From contig NZ_JAKLTQ010000004.1 of the NCBI RefSeq assembly GCF_022012395.1, positions 1-64,000 on the forward strand: DNA of 64,000 nt, written 5' to 3'. The stretch is from Arthrobacter hankyongi (lineage in GTDB: Bacteria > Actinomycetota > Actinomycetes > Actinomycetales > Micrococcaceae). The notes beneath the pieces are model-generated. The model saw nothing but the letters and a program-made list of their open reading frames with translations. It did not search any database and was not told the DNA's origin. The translations under genes and the position numbers were made by a program. Positions 9,074 through 17,919 of this stretch are shown in pieces (positions within the stretch are counted from its first letter, which is position 1; every line of letters begins with the position of its first letter).

Positions 9074-9726
9074 GCATCAGGATCCTGCTGGTGGATGACC
9101 ATCCGGTGGTGCGCGCCGGACTGCGCGCCCTGCTCTCCGGCTTCGAGGGGATGACCGTGGCGGCCGAGGCCGCCGACGGGGCGGCGGCGCTGAAGGAACT
9201 GGACCGCCTGCAGCTGCTCGGCGAGCCCGCGGACGTGGTGCTGATGGACCTGCAGATGGGCACCGGCATGGACGGCGTGGCCGCCACCACCCGGATCAGG
9301 TCCCGGGAGGCCGCCGGTGAACCGGCGCCGCCGGTGCTGATCCTGACCACCTACGACACCGATGCAGACATCCTGGCGGCGGTTGAGGCCGGCGCCAGCG
9401 GCTACCTGCTCAAGGACGCGCCGCCGGACCAGCTCCGGGCGGCCGTGCTGGCCGCCGCCGCCGGCCGCACCGCCCTGGCCCCCGAAGTGGCCGCCCGGCT
9501 GCTGGACCGGATCCGCCATCCGCAGCCGGCGCTCAGCCCGCGCGAAGTCCAGCTGGTGGAGCTGCTGGCCACCGGGCTGGGCAACCGGGCCATTGCCCGG
9601 CAGCTGTTCATTTCCGAGGCGACGGTCAAGACCCATCTGGTCCATATCTACGCCAAGCTCGGCGTGGACAACCGGACCGCGGCAATCGCCGAAGCCACGA
9701 AGCGGCGGATCATCCGCGCCCAGTAG
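9070..9726 (+). CDS. NarL/FixJ-family response regulator
   Basis: A 218-residue regulator: receiver domain with acidic pocket VDDHPVVR, phosphoacceptor Asp60 in VLMDLQM, Thr in LILTTYD and Lys in YLLKDAP. A C-terminal LuxR helix-turn-helix follows (LSPREVQLVELLATGLGNRA then [18 protein letters not shown]). The receiver carries a few extra residues before the Asp, which is why it is numbered 60 rather than about 54. ATG 9070 overlaps the kinase stop by four bases. It should act with the upstream kinase in the cytoplasm. Confidence 0.93.
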   Translation: MSIRILLVDDHPVVRAGLRALLSGFEGMTVAAEAADGAAALKELDRLQLLGEPADVVLMDLQMGTGMDGVAATTRIRSREAAGEPAPPVLILTTYDTDADILAAVEAGASGYLLKDAPPDQLRAAVLAAAAGRTALAPEVAARLLDRIRHPQPALSPREVQLVELLATGLGNRAIARQLFISEATVKTHLVHIYAKLGVDNRTAAIAEATKRRIIRAQ

Positions 9727-9840
9727 GCCGGGCGGCCGGGACCGGCCCGCCGGGCCGACCAGATATTCTGCCAGCGGCGGGTTTTCCGCCGGACAACGGC
9801 AACAACGACGGCGGCGGCGCGCCGCCCGCAGGAGGTTTGG

Positions 9841-10656
9841 ATGCGTCTGGGTACGGTGCGGCGGAACGGGACCACGCAGGCATTCCGGCAGGACGGGGGA
9901 GTCACCACCTACCTGCCGGCCGGGGATATCGGCGAGCTGCTCTCCCGGCCGGACTGGCGCTCGCTGGCCGGCGAGCAGGGGGCGGCACCGGAGGCCGGCA
10001 GCCTCGCGGCGCCGATCCTGCGCCCGGGCAAGATCCTCTGTGCGGGCCTGAACTACTACGCCCACGCCGAAGAAGTGGGCCAGGAGGTACCCAAGTACCC
10101 CACCATCTTCACCAAGTTCGCCAATGCCCTGGTGGGCCCCACGGACGACGTCGTCATGCCGGCGGCCAGCAGCAAGATCGACTGGGAAGCGGAGCTGACC
10201 GTCGTCATCGGCAGCACCGTGCGGCACGCGGACGAGGCGGCGGCCCGCGAAGCGATCCTGGGCTACACCGTGCTCAACGATGTCTCGGTCCGGGACTGGC
10301 AGGGCCGCACCCCCGAGTGGTTCCAGGGCAAGAACTGGGACCGGATGACCCCGTGGGGCCCGGTGATCGTGACCGCGGACGAGTTGGATCCGGAGTCCGG
10401 GCTGGCCGTGGAGTGCGAGGTCGACGGCGTGCAGAAGCAGTCCGGCACCACCGCGGACCTGATCTTCTCCTGCCCGGCGCTGGTCGCCTACATCAGCGAG
10501 TTCATGACCCTGGAGCCCGGGGACATCATCGCCACCGGCACGCCGGCCGGCGTCGGGCTGGCCCGGAAGCCGCGCGAATGGATCCCCGCCGGCGCCGAAC
10601 TGGTCACCCGGATCGAGGGCATCGGCGAACTGCGCAACCGCTGCGTCGCCGAATAA
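9841..10656 (+). CDS. Fumarylacetoacetate hydrolase (FAH) family protein
   Basis: A 271-residue protein. The AGLNYYAHAEEVG motif (about residue 65) and KIDWEAELTVVIG, holding the metal-binding Glu residues, followed by NDVSVRDWQ, mark an FAH-family hydrolase/isomerase/decarboxylase that uses Mg2+ or Mn2+. The C-terminal GDIIATGTPAGVG is also typical. Members act on 2-keto acids from aromatic catabolism, or as oxaloacetate decarboxylase or acylpyruvase; the substrate is not decidable here because no aromatic pathway genes surround it. A perfect AGGAGG precedes the ATG by six bases. It appears to be transcribed alone and ends just before a large inverted repeat. Confidence 0.88.
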   Translation: MRLGTVRRNGTTQAFRQDGGVTTYLPAGDIGELLSRPDWRSLAGEQGAAPEAGSLAAPILRPGKILCAGLNYYAHAEEVGQEVPKYPTIFTKFANALVGPTDDVVMPAASSKIDWEAELTVVIGSTVRHADEAAAREAILGYTVLNDVSVRDWQGRTPEWFQGKNWDRMTPWGPVIVTADELDPESGLAVECEVDGVQKQSGTTADLIFSCPALVAYISEFMTLEPGDIIATGTPAGVGLARKPREWIPAGAELVTRIEGIGELRNRCVAE

Positions 10657-10687
10657 CCCGAACCAACCCCTCCACCCCTCCATCGAT

Positions 10688-10735
10688 TCGGCACATAGCG
10701 ACCTTTTCCGCCCGGAAAAGGTCGCTATGTGCCGA
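10688..10735. repeat. Perfect 23-bp inverted repeat (hairpin) between two + genes
   Basis: Arms 10688-10710 and 10713-10735 are perfectly complementary and separated by only two bases. Each arm contains GGCACATAGCGACC and a TTTTCC tract. It follows the FAH gene by about 30 bases and could terminate its transcription, but no clear T-run follows and the arms are unusually long. A dispersed palindromic (REP-like) element is an alternative. Confidence 0.75.
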
Positions 10736-10843
10736 GCCGATGGAGGAAGGGGGAGGGGAGGGCGTCGGGGAGATGGGGGGAAGGACCGCGGTTGGGCCGC
10801 GCCGTCCTACCCGAAGCTGCAGGTCCGCCCTAGGATCGGAACC

Positions 10844-13648
10844 GTGGCAGAGCAGCGGATCTTCGGACGGGACCAGGAGCTGGCGCAATGGCGCCTGCTC
10901 GCGGACTCCGTTGCCGCGGGCCGGAACGCCGGCCTGACGGTCAGCGGGCCGTCCGGCATCGGCAAGACCGCGCTGCTGGACGAGCTCGGCCGGGATGCCC
11001 GGGCCTGCGGCTGGACGCTGCTGCGGGCCGCCGGGGACGAGTTCCGGCAGCTGCCCGGCGCGATGCTGTGGCAGTGGTTCGCCCCGCTGGCCCAGGCCCA
11101 GCCGGCCGGGACACCGCCGTTCGACGGCCAGGGCGAGCTGCTGCACCGCTTTCTGACCGCTCCCGAGGTGGACATCAGCCGGGCCGCCCTGAGCTATTCG
11201 GCCTCCTGGGTGCTGCGCTCGCTGAGCCAGCAGCAGCCCGTGGCCGCCCTGGTCGACGACGCCCAGTGGCTGGACGAGCTGTCCTTCGCGGTCCTGCAGG
11301 ACGTCGGCAGCCTGCTGCTGGACGTGCCGGTCCTGCTGCTGCGCGGCCTGCGCAGCGGCGGGACCGGCGAGCCCCGGGCGCGGCGGAACCTGCCGCCGCA
11401 GGAGCTGGCCTCGGGCGCGGAACTGCACTGGCCGCTGCAGCCGCTTTCGCACGAGGCGATCGAGAACTGGCTGACGGCCCGGCGGCAGGACACGCTGGCG
11501 GTCAGCGCCACGCGACTGCAGGCGGCCAGCGGGGGCCTGCCGTTCTTCATCCGCGAACTGCTCGAGCGGGAACAGCCCGGCCTGGACCTGGATCCGGCCG
11601 GCTGCGAGGACGCGGTGCTGCGGCAGCGGCTGGAACGGCTGCCGGAGCAGGAACGCCAGGTGCTCGCCGCCGTCGTCGTTCTGGGCGAGGAGGTTTCCGC
11701 GGCACGCGTGGCGGCGGTCCTGGGGCTGGAGCCGGCGGCGGTGGCCGCGGGCCTGCGCGGGCTGCAGGAGGGCCGGTTCCTCTCCGCACTGCGGCCGCGG
11801 CCCCGGGTCCAGCACGCGCTGGTGGCCGAAAACCTGCTGGCCGGGATGGAGCCGGCGGCACTGTCCGCGCTGCGGCGGCGCACCGCGGAGGTCCTGATGG
11901 CCGACGGCGCGGGGGCGGCGGCCGTTTCCGGCCACCTGCTCGCCTCCGCCCCGGGGGCCGATCCGCGTATCGCCCGGATCCTGCTCGCCGCCGCCGCGGA
12001 TGCCCGCCGAAAGGGGGCCAGCGGGATGGCATCCCAGCTCGGCGAGCGTGCCCTGGCCGAACGTGGGCTGCCGGTGGAGCTGCGCCGGCAGCTGCTGGTG
12101 CAGACTTCCCAGGCCCAGGAGCTGGCCGGGCAACGGCCGCGGGCCGAGGAGCTGGCCCGGCAGGCGCTGGCCCTGACCGAGGGGCACGACGCCCGCGCCC
12201 GGCTGCTGCTCGAGTTCGCCGAGACCCTCTACAACAGCGGCAGGTGGGAGCCGGCGGCCGAGAGCTACGCGCTGGCCCTGAAGGAACTGGAAAACGACCC
12301 CGGCGCGCACGTTGAACTGCGCCGGCGCGCGGTGGCCCTGGCTGCCGGTGCCGGATTCCTGCAGCTGCAGTTCGCCGATGAGTACGCGGTGCAGCTGGAC
12401 CAGGTGCTGGCGCAGGATCCGGCCGAGGACGGGCCCAGCGACCGGCTGCTGCTGGTGCAGGAGGCGCTGCGACTGACCGCCGCCGGCCAGGACGCCCGGC
12501 GCAGCGGCGGGCTGGCGGTGCGGGCCGTGGCCGGCGGCAAGCTGCTGGCGGAGAACGGGGCCGAGTCCAGCATGATCAACTACGCCACCGGGGCGCTGAA
12601 CGGGGCCGAGGAGGACGCCGCGGCGCTGCAGCTGCTGGACGCGGCGATCGCCGAGGCCCGGGCGGATTCGGCGGTGATGGCCCACGCCACGCTGGCCTAC
12701 TGCCGCGGAGCGGTGCAGCTGAACCGGGGCCGGCTGCGCCTGGCGCAGGTGGACCTGGAGGCCAGCATGCGGGCCGCCGACCTGGGCTGGCGGACCTATC
12801 TGGAGGCGGCCTGCGTGATGTTGGCGGAGGTCTACATCGCCCGCGACGACCTGGATGCCCTGGACGGCGTGCTGGCCCGGGTCCCGCTGCCGGTCCAGGG
12901 ACCCCCGCTGGTCCAGGCCACGGCACTGCACCTGCACGGGCTGGCCGAAGCGGCCCGCGGGCGGCCGGCGGCGGCGCTGGAGCACTTCACCTCCGCGATG
13001 GACCTGGCCGAGGGCATCGGCCCGACCCTGGGACCGTGGATCCGGGCGGCGATCGAGGCGGCGGCACGTGCCGGACACCGCGAGTATGCCGCGGCGCTGG
13101 CGGAGGACGCCCTCGCCCGGGCCCGGGCCTACGGCGCCCCGCGGGGCATCGGCTTCGTGCTGCGGCGCGCCGCCCTGGCCCAGCCGCAGCACACCGCCGC
13201 GGCGATGCTGCGCGAAGCGGTCGCCCTGCTGGAGGCCCATGAGGGGCGCTACGAGGCGGCGCTGGCCCTGGCCGACCTGGCCGAGCTGTGCCTGGGTGCA
13301 CCGGAGACGGACGACGGCGGCCGACGCGCCGAGGGACTGGCCGCCGCGCGCCGGGCCCTGGTGCTGGGCAACCGCATCGGGGCCGCCCGCGTGGCCCGCC
13401 GGATGGCAACCCTGCTGGCTGCCCAGGAGACCTCGCTGCCGATCCTGGCCGACAACCCGGCGGACCGGCTCACCCCGGCGGAGTTCCGCGTCTGCTCGCT
13501 GGCGGCCAAGGGGCTGACCAACCGGCAGATCGCCGCGGAGCTGTTCATCACCATCAAGGCCGTCGAGTGGCACCTGTCCCGGTCCTTTGCCAAGCTGCGG
13601 ATTTCCTCCCGCCGGCAGCTCCCGGCCGCCCTCGGACCGCAGGGATAG
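10844..13648 (+). CDS. LuxR-family regulator with N-terminal AAA/ATPase domain (LAL/MalT-like)
   Basis: A 934-residue protein in the large ATP-binding LuxR class. Residues 1-250 hold an AAA-type domain (IFGRDQEL start, Walker A GPSGIGKTALL, Walker B-like AALVDDAQWLDEL). A long helical, TPR-like middle follows. The C-terminus is a LuxR helix-turn-helix (LTPAEFRVCSLAAKGLTNRQ, then LFITIKAVEWHLSRSFAKL). The frame extends upstream to 10727, but GTG 10844 begins the conserved domain and lies outside the preceding hairpin. An inducer probably binds the TPR region; the target genes are unknown. It is flanked by hairpins on both sides, so it is likely monocistronic. Confidence 0.9.
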   Translation: MAEQRIFGRDQELAQWRLLADSVAAGRNAGLTVSGPSGIGKTALLDELGRDARACGWTLLRAAGDEFRQLPGAMLWQWFAPLAQAQPAGTPPFDGQGELLHRFLTAPEVDISRAALSYSASWVLRSLSQQQPVAALVDDAQWLDELSFAVLQDVGSLLLDVPVLLLRGLRSGGTGEPRARRNLPPQELASGAELHWPLQPLSHEAIENWLTARRQDTLAVSATRLQAASGGLPFFIRELLEREQPGLDLDPAGCEDAVLRQRLERLPEQERQVLAAVVVLGEEVSAARVAAVLGLEPAAVAAGLRGLQEGRFLSALRPRPRVQHALVAENLLAGMEPAALSALRRRTAEVLMADGAGAAAVSGHLLASAPGADPRIARILLAAAADARRKGASGMASQLGERALAERGLPVELRRQLLVQTSQAQELAGQRPRAEELARQALALTEGHDARARLLLEFAETLYNSGRWEPAAESYALALKELENDPGAHVELRRRAVALAAGAGFLQLQFADEYAVQLDQVLAQDPAEDGPSDRLLLVQEALRLTAAGQDARRSGGLAVRAVAGGKLLAENGAESSMINYATGALNGAEEDAAALQLLDAAIAEARADSAVMAHATLAYCRGAVQLNRGRLRLAQVDLEASMRAADLGWRTYLEAACVMLAEVYIARDDLDALDGVLARVPLPVQGPPLVQATALHLHGLAEAARGRPAAALEHFTSAMDLAEGIGPTLGPWIRAAIEAAARAGHREYAAALAEDALARARAYGAPRGIGFVLRRAALAQPQHTAAAMLREAVALLEAHEGRYEAALALADLAELCLGAPETDDGGRRAEGLAAARRALVLGNRIGAARVARRMATLLAAQETSLPILADNPADRLTPAEFRVCSLAAKGLTNRQIAAELFITIKAVEWHLSRSFAKLRISSRRQLPAALGPQG

Positions 13649-13865
13649 GCCGAGGCGGCGTATGGAGCAGCTACCCCAGCGTTTGCGAACTAGGGTGGCC
13701 GGGCTCTGGTGAAACGCGCCATTGCGCCGCACCATGGAGGTGTCGGCCAGGAAACGGCATTCCGAAGGGAACCCGGTTCCGGCCGGCAGCAGCTTCAACT
13801 TAGTTGGGGGCGGCCGGAGCCATCCGGCCGCGGTGGGAACACCGGTAATTCGCGGCTGCTGCACA

Positions 13866-13917
13866 ACGAAATGGTCTGAAGCGCATATTCGGGGGAAGGC
13901 GCTTCAGACCATTTCGT
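13866..13917. repeat. 19-bp perfect inverted repeat in the gap before the MFS gene
   Basis: Arms 13866-13884 and 13899-13917 pair perfectly around a 14-base loop; the arms contain GAAATGGTCTGAAGCGC. It lies in the 340-bp gap between the LuxR regulator and the MFS gene. No gene is seen in the rest of that gap. The position (218 bp after one stop, 70 bp before the next start) fits either a terminator or an operator. The arm sequence is unrelated to the hairpin at 10688. Confidence 0.7.
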
Positions 13918-13988
13918 CTGTCCGGAGCCTGCCGTTCGGAACCTGCCGACCGGTGCCGGACCCGGATCCGGACTGGCAGACTGGAGGG

Positions 13989-15170
13989 ATGCCTGCCAGC
14001 GACCTGCTCCGGGAAACCGCCGCCACCGCCCGCTCTGCGACCCTTGCCGTCTTTTTCCTCAACGGCCTGGCCTTCGCCAGCTGGGCCGCGCGCATCCCGG
14101 CCGCGGCCCAGACGCTGGACATCGGTCCCGGCCAGATCGGCGTGCTGCTGCTGGTGCTGGGACTGGGCTCGGTACTCGTGCTGCCGCTGGCCGGGCCGCT
14201 GGCCGCGCGGCTGGGCACCGCGAACACCGTCCGTGCCGGCGGGGTGCTGGTGGCGCTGGCGATGCTCGGGCTGGCCGGCGCGCTGCAGGCCGTCCTCGTG
14301 CCGGCCGCGGCGGCCGCGCTGTTCGGCCTCGGCGTGGGCATCGCCTGCTGGGACGTGGCGATGAATATCGAGGGCGCGGACGTGGAGCGACAGCTGCGGC
14401 GCACGGTGATGCCCCAGTTCCATGCCGCCTTCAGCCTGGGCGCGTTCGCCGGTGCCCTGGCCGGCGCCGGGCTGTCGGCGCTGCAGGTGCCGCTGTCCGC
14501 GCACTTGGCCTGCCTGGCGGTGCTGGTGGCCGCGGCGGCGCTCGCGCTGCCGCGGGCGTTCCTGCCGCCCCGGCCCGCGGCGCACGCCGCCGCCGCGGGC
14601 GCCAGAGGCTTCGGCGCCTGGCGGGAGCCGCGCACGGTGCTGATCGGCGTCGTCGTGCTCGGCGCCGCATTGACCGAAGGCGCGGCGAATGACTGGATTG
14701 CCAAGGCCGCGGTGGACGGGCTGGGCGCCAGCGCGGCCGAGGGCGCGCTGGTGTTCGCCGTGTTCGTCGCCGCGATGACGGCGGTGCGACTGGCCGGCGG
14801 CCGGGTGGTGGACCGGCTGGGCCGGGTGCCGGTGCTACGGCTGGGGCTGGCCGCGGCGCTGGCCGGCCTGCTGCTCTTTGTGCTGGCGCCGAACCTGCCG
14901 CTGGCGCTCGTCGGTGCGGTGCTGTGGGGCTTCGGGGCGGCGCTGGGCTTTCCGCTGGGCATGTCCGCGGCCGCGGAGGACCCGGCCCGGGCCGCCGGCC
15001 GCGTCTCGGTGGTGTCCACCCTGGGCTACGTCGCGTTCCTGGCCGGGCCGCCGTTCCTGGGTTTCCTGGGCCAGCACGTGGGCGTGCGCAATTCCCTGCT
15101 GGCAGTGGCGGTGCTGATCACCGTCTCCGCCCTGGCCGCGCCCGCCGCCCGCGAACAGCGGCGCGGCTGA
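13989..15170 (+). CDS. Major facilitator superfamily transporter
   Basis: A 393-residue protein with 12 predicted membrane segments and no large soluble part. The first helix reads LAVFFLNGLAFASWAARIPA, a sequence typical of the small MFS subgroup that includes YbjJ-like proteins. The loop LAGPLAARLGTANTVRAGG matches the MFS motif A between helices 2 and 3. The open frame goes back to 13722, but ATG 13989 with GGAGGG close by is the natural start, since the upstream part runs through the inverted repeat. Substrate unknown; efflux is likely. Its terminus is convergent with the K+ uptake genes. Confidence 0.85.
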   Translation: MPASDLLRETAATARSATLAVFFLNGLAFASWAARIPAAAQTLDIGPGQIGVLLLVLGLGSVLVLPLAGPLAARLGTANTVRAGGVLVALAMLGLAGALQAVLVPAAAAALFGLGVGIACWDVAMNIEGADVERQLRRTVMPQFHAAFSLGAFAGALAGAGLSALQVPLSAHLACLAVLVAAAALALPRAFLPPRPAAHAAAAGARGFGAWREPRTVLIGVVVLGAALTEGAANDWIAKAAVDGLGASAAEGALVFAVFVAAMTAVRLAGGRVVDRLGRVPVLRLGLAAALAGLLLFVLAPNLPLALVGAVLWGFGAALGFPLGMSAAAEDPARAAGRVSVVSTLGYVAFLAGPPFLGFLGQHVGVRNSLLAVAVLITVSALAAPAAREQRRG

Positions 15171-15212
15171 CCGGGCCGCCGGCCTCCGACCGGGCGGACG
15201 TGCCCGGCGTCC

Positions 15213-15911
15213 CTAGACGACCGGGCGCTGGCTGAAGTCTTCGGCCTTGTCCCTGGGGCCGGCCACGATGATTTCGTCGTCGGCGTACAGCACCGTCTGT
15301 GCCGTGGTGTGCTCCCATTTGCCGCCCTGCCGCTTGACCGCCACCACCGTCACCCCGAAGGCGTCGCGGATGCCCAGCACGCCCAGCGGCCGGTTCTGCG
15401 CCACCGCCGGCGGACTGGTGCGGGTCATCACGTAATCGTCCTCGAACTCGACATAGTCCCGCATCGTGCCCCGGACCAGGTGGGCCACGCGCCTGCCCAT
15501 GTCGTGCTCGGGGCGGATGACGTGCTGCACGCCGAGCTGCTCCAGGATTTCCGCGTGCGGCTCGCTGATCGCCTTCGCCCAGATCTCCGGGTGCTTGAAC
15601 TTCAGTAGCCGGGAGGTGGTCAGGATGCTCGCCTCCACATCGGTGCCGATGCCGACGACGACGCGGTCGAACTCCGGCACGGAGAGCTGGCGCAGCACCT
15701 CCTCCTTGGTCGAGTCCGCGCGCACCACGTGGGTGAGCAGCCCGTTGTAGGCCTGCACCGTCTCTTCGCGCATGTCGACGCCGAGCACCTCGGTGCCCGC
15801 CGCCTCCAGCTCCAGGGCCAGCGCACCGCCAAAGCGGCCCAGACCGATGACGGCGACGGCGTCCAGCGCGCGCCTGCCGCCGTGGGGAGTGAAATGTCCG
15901 GTCCTAGCCAA
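15213..15911 (-). CDS. Potassium uptake regulatory subunit, TrkA/KtrA type (RCK domain)
   Basis: A 232-residue cytoplasmic protein with an N-terminal RCK/TrkA-N Rossmann domain (VAVIGLGRFGGALALELE, then DMREETVQ) and a C-terminal TrkA-C domain (about residues 145-225). Single-RCK proteins of this size gate KtrB/TrkH-type potassium channels by binding ATP/ADP or NAD(H). The start codon is TTG at 15911 and overlaps the stop of the upstream channel gene by eight bases, so the two are coupled. The overlap supports the TTG start. Confidence 0.9.
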   Translation of the reverse strand: MARTGHFTPHGGRRALDAVAVIGLGRFGGALALELEAAGTEVLGVDMREETVQAYNGLLTHVVRADSTKEEVLRQLSVPEFDRVVVGIGTDVEASILTTSRLLKFKHPEIWAKAISEPHAEILEQLGVQHVIRPEHDMGRRVAHLVRGTMRDYVEFEDDYVMTRTSPPAVAQNRPLGVLGIRDAFGVTVVAVKRQGGKWEHTTAQTVLYADDEIIVAGPRDKAEDFSQRPVV

Positions 15912-17271
15912 TGAGGGGCCTTTCCTTCGGGAATTCGAACAGTACCGGGCGCTGGCGCAGCGCGAGTGCGGAGGCCAGCGTCACCGGGCCGAGGCGGCCG
16001 ACGAACATCAGCAGGATCAGCACCAGCTGCCCCGCCGGCGCCAGCTGGCCGGTGATGCCGGTGGTCAGCCCCACCGTGGCGAAGGCGGAGACGGATTCGA
16101 ACAGCAGCCGGTCCAGGCCGAACCGGCCCTCGAGCAGCATCAGGGCCATGGTGGCCGCGACCACCAGGCCGACGGCGAGCAGCACCACCGTGATCGCCTC
16201 GCGGTGCACGGACCGGGAGAGCCGCTTGTTGAAGACGTTCACCACGGTCTCGCCGCGGATTTCGGCGCGCATGATGAAGAACAGCACCGCGAAGGTGGTG
16301 ATCTTCAGCCCACCGGCGGTACCGGCCGAGCCGCCGCCGATGAACATCAGGATGTCCATGAAAAGCCAGGTGACCGGGTGCATCTGGCCGATGTCCACGC
16401 TGTTGAACCCGGCGGTGCGGGTGACGGTGGACTGGAAGAACCCGGCCAGCACCTTCTGCTCCGGCGGCAGCGGGCCGAGGGATCCGGGCTGGTTCCATTC
16501 CAGGGCGGTGATGAAGACGGTGCCGGCGGCCAGCAGGACGACGGTGCCGGAGAGCACCAGTTTGGTGGTCATGGTCCAGCGCAGCGGGTTGCGGAAGTGC
16601 CGGCGCAGCTCGAAGAGGACCGGGAAGCCGAGACCGCCGATGATGATGCCGGCGGCGATGGGCAGGCAGATCCACGGATCCCCGACGAAGCCGATCAGGT
16701 TGTCCGCGTACAGGGAGAAGCCGGCGTTGTTGAAGGACGCGACGGCGTGGAAGATCCCGTGCCACAGCCCGTCCCCGAGGGAATAGCCGTAGCCGGTGGT
16801 GAAGCGCACCGTGAGCACCGCGGCAATCACGGCCTCGGTGGCCAGGCTGACCCGCAGCACGCCCAGCAGCACCGCGCGAACGTCCCCGAAGCCCGCGCTG
16901 CGGGTCTCCGCCGCCGTCGAAATCCGGGACCGCAGGCCCAGCCGCCGGGCCAGCAAAACCCCCAGCAGGGTGCCGAAGGACATCACGCCGAAGCCGCCGA
17001 CCTGGATCAGCACCATGATCACGGCGTGCCCGAACGGGGTCCAGAAATGCTCCACGTCCACGGTGCTCAGCCCGGTCACACAGACCGCCGAGGTGGAGGT
17101 GAACAGCGCCTCGAGCAGGGACGCGCCGCCCGGCCCGTGCTTGGCCGCCGGCAGCATCAGGACGAGGGTGCCTGCGGCAATGGCTCCGGCAAACCCCAGG
17201 ACGATTACCTGGGCCGGATGGGCGGGGGCGAACCGCCGCAACGCTGCCCCGGCGGGGCCACTGAGCCGCAT
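15904..17271 (-). CDS. TrkH/KtrB-family potassium channel subunit
   Basis: A 455-residue membrane protein with the fourfold pore repeats of the TrkH/KtrB family. Re-entrant loops with selectivity-filter glycines are visible as SAVCVTGLSTVD, SFNNAGFSLY, RTAGFNSVDI and FATVGLTTGI. It forms the K+ (or Na+-coupled K+) uptake pore in the membrane. Together with the RCK protein encoded immediately downstream it makes a complete Ktr-like system used for osmoadaptation. The start ATG at 17271 follows a modest GGxxxGGT signal. Confidence 0.92.
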   Translation of the reverse strand: MRLSGPAGAALRRFAPAHPAQVIVLGFAGAIAAGTLVLMLPAAKHGPGGASLLEALFTSTSAVCVTGLSTVDVEHFWTPFGHAVIMVLIQVGGFGVMSFGTLLGVLLARRLGLRSRISTAAETRSAGFGDVRAVLLGVLRVSLATEAVIAAVLTVRFTTGYGYSLGDGLWHGIFHAVASFNNAGFSLYADNLIGFVGDPWICLPIAAGIIIGGLGFPVLFELRRHFRNPLRWTMTTKLVLSGTVVLLAAGTVFITALEWNQPGSLGPLPPEQKVLAGFFQSTVTRTAGFNSVDIGQMHPVTWLFMDILMFIGGGSAGTAGGLKITTFAVLFFIMRAEIRGETVVNVFNKRLSRSVHREAITVVLLAVGLVVAATMALMLLEGRFGLDRLLFESVSAFATVGLTTGITGQLAPAGQLVLILLMFVGRLGPVTLASALALRQRPVLFEFPKERPLIG

Positions 17272-17337
17272 AGGCCATACCGTACACCGGGAGGCCGGCC
17301 GGCCCTAAACCCGCCGCAGCCGGCCGCCCGGGCCGCC

Positions 17338-17676
17338 TTAGTCGGTGTCGGTCCGGTCCGACCCGGGCTCGGTGATGACCGGATTTTCCAGCGTCGCCGC
17401 CGGCCGCCCGGTGTAGCTGGCCTGCTCCGGGTGGCCGCGGTGGAGTGCGCCGGAGATGCTGTCCCCGGCCTTCTTCACCGCTTCCTTGAGGTGTTCCTGG
17501 GCTTCGGGCGCCTTGTCCTTGACCGCCGAAGCCGCGCCGGACACCTTCGACTGGACCGTCGGGCTTTCCCAGGCCTGCCGCGCCCGCGTCTTGAGCTGCT
17601 CGTAGCTGCCTCTGCCGGCGCGGGCGCCGAGAACGAAGCCCACGGCCAGTCCGGCGCCGAAAACGATGGCTTTCAT
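17338..17676 (-). CDS. YtxH-like small membrane-anchored protein
   Basis: A 112-residue protein. An N-terminal hydrophobic segment (KAIVFGAGLAVGFVLGARAG, residues 2-21) ends in the glycine-rich/arginine pattern common in YtxH-domain proteins. A helical, charged region and a polar tail follow. Function unknown; such proteins are often linked to general stress. The frame is open up to 17775, but ATG 17676 has GGAGTG upstream and starts directly at the membrane anchor. It lies 66 bp upstream of the K+ uptake genes on the same strand but separated from them by a GC-rich dyad. Confidence 0.65.
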   Translation of the reverse strand: MKAIVFGAGLAVGFVLGARAGRGSYEQLKTRARQAWESPTVQSKVSGAASAVKDKAPEAQEHLKEAVKKAGDSISGALHRGHPEQASYTGRPAATLENPVITEPGSDRTDTD

Positions 17677-17919
17677 GATCGCACTCCTGTCGGAAGGGAA
17701 TGGCACAAGCGAAGCATACTGAGCATGACCGTTCAACCACCGCATGCACCCACCCTGGCGCCGACCCGGGGTCATCCTTGAGGACTACGTCCCCGCCGCC
17801 GAAGATCAGCCCGGGGAGCCATGTGCCCGGCCGGCCCGGTCCGTAGCGTGGAGGTGTTGGTGCGGCACGCTGCCGCCGCCCGGGTGCTCCGGGTCCCTTC
17901 ACTCCTAAGGACGGTTCAG

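Noticed and set aside
9727-9770. Terminator after the first response regulator gene
   Set aside because: GC-rich dyads exist but only with mismatched arms and no T-run, so it was not annotated.
10604-13864. A 1086-residue minus-strand open frame opposite the LuxR regulator, and similar long antisense frames (for example 2569-4197, 6470-8788, 38853-40868)
   Set aside because: They are rich in Gln/His/Arg/Gly, have no domains and mirror strongly GC3-biased genes on the other strand.
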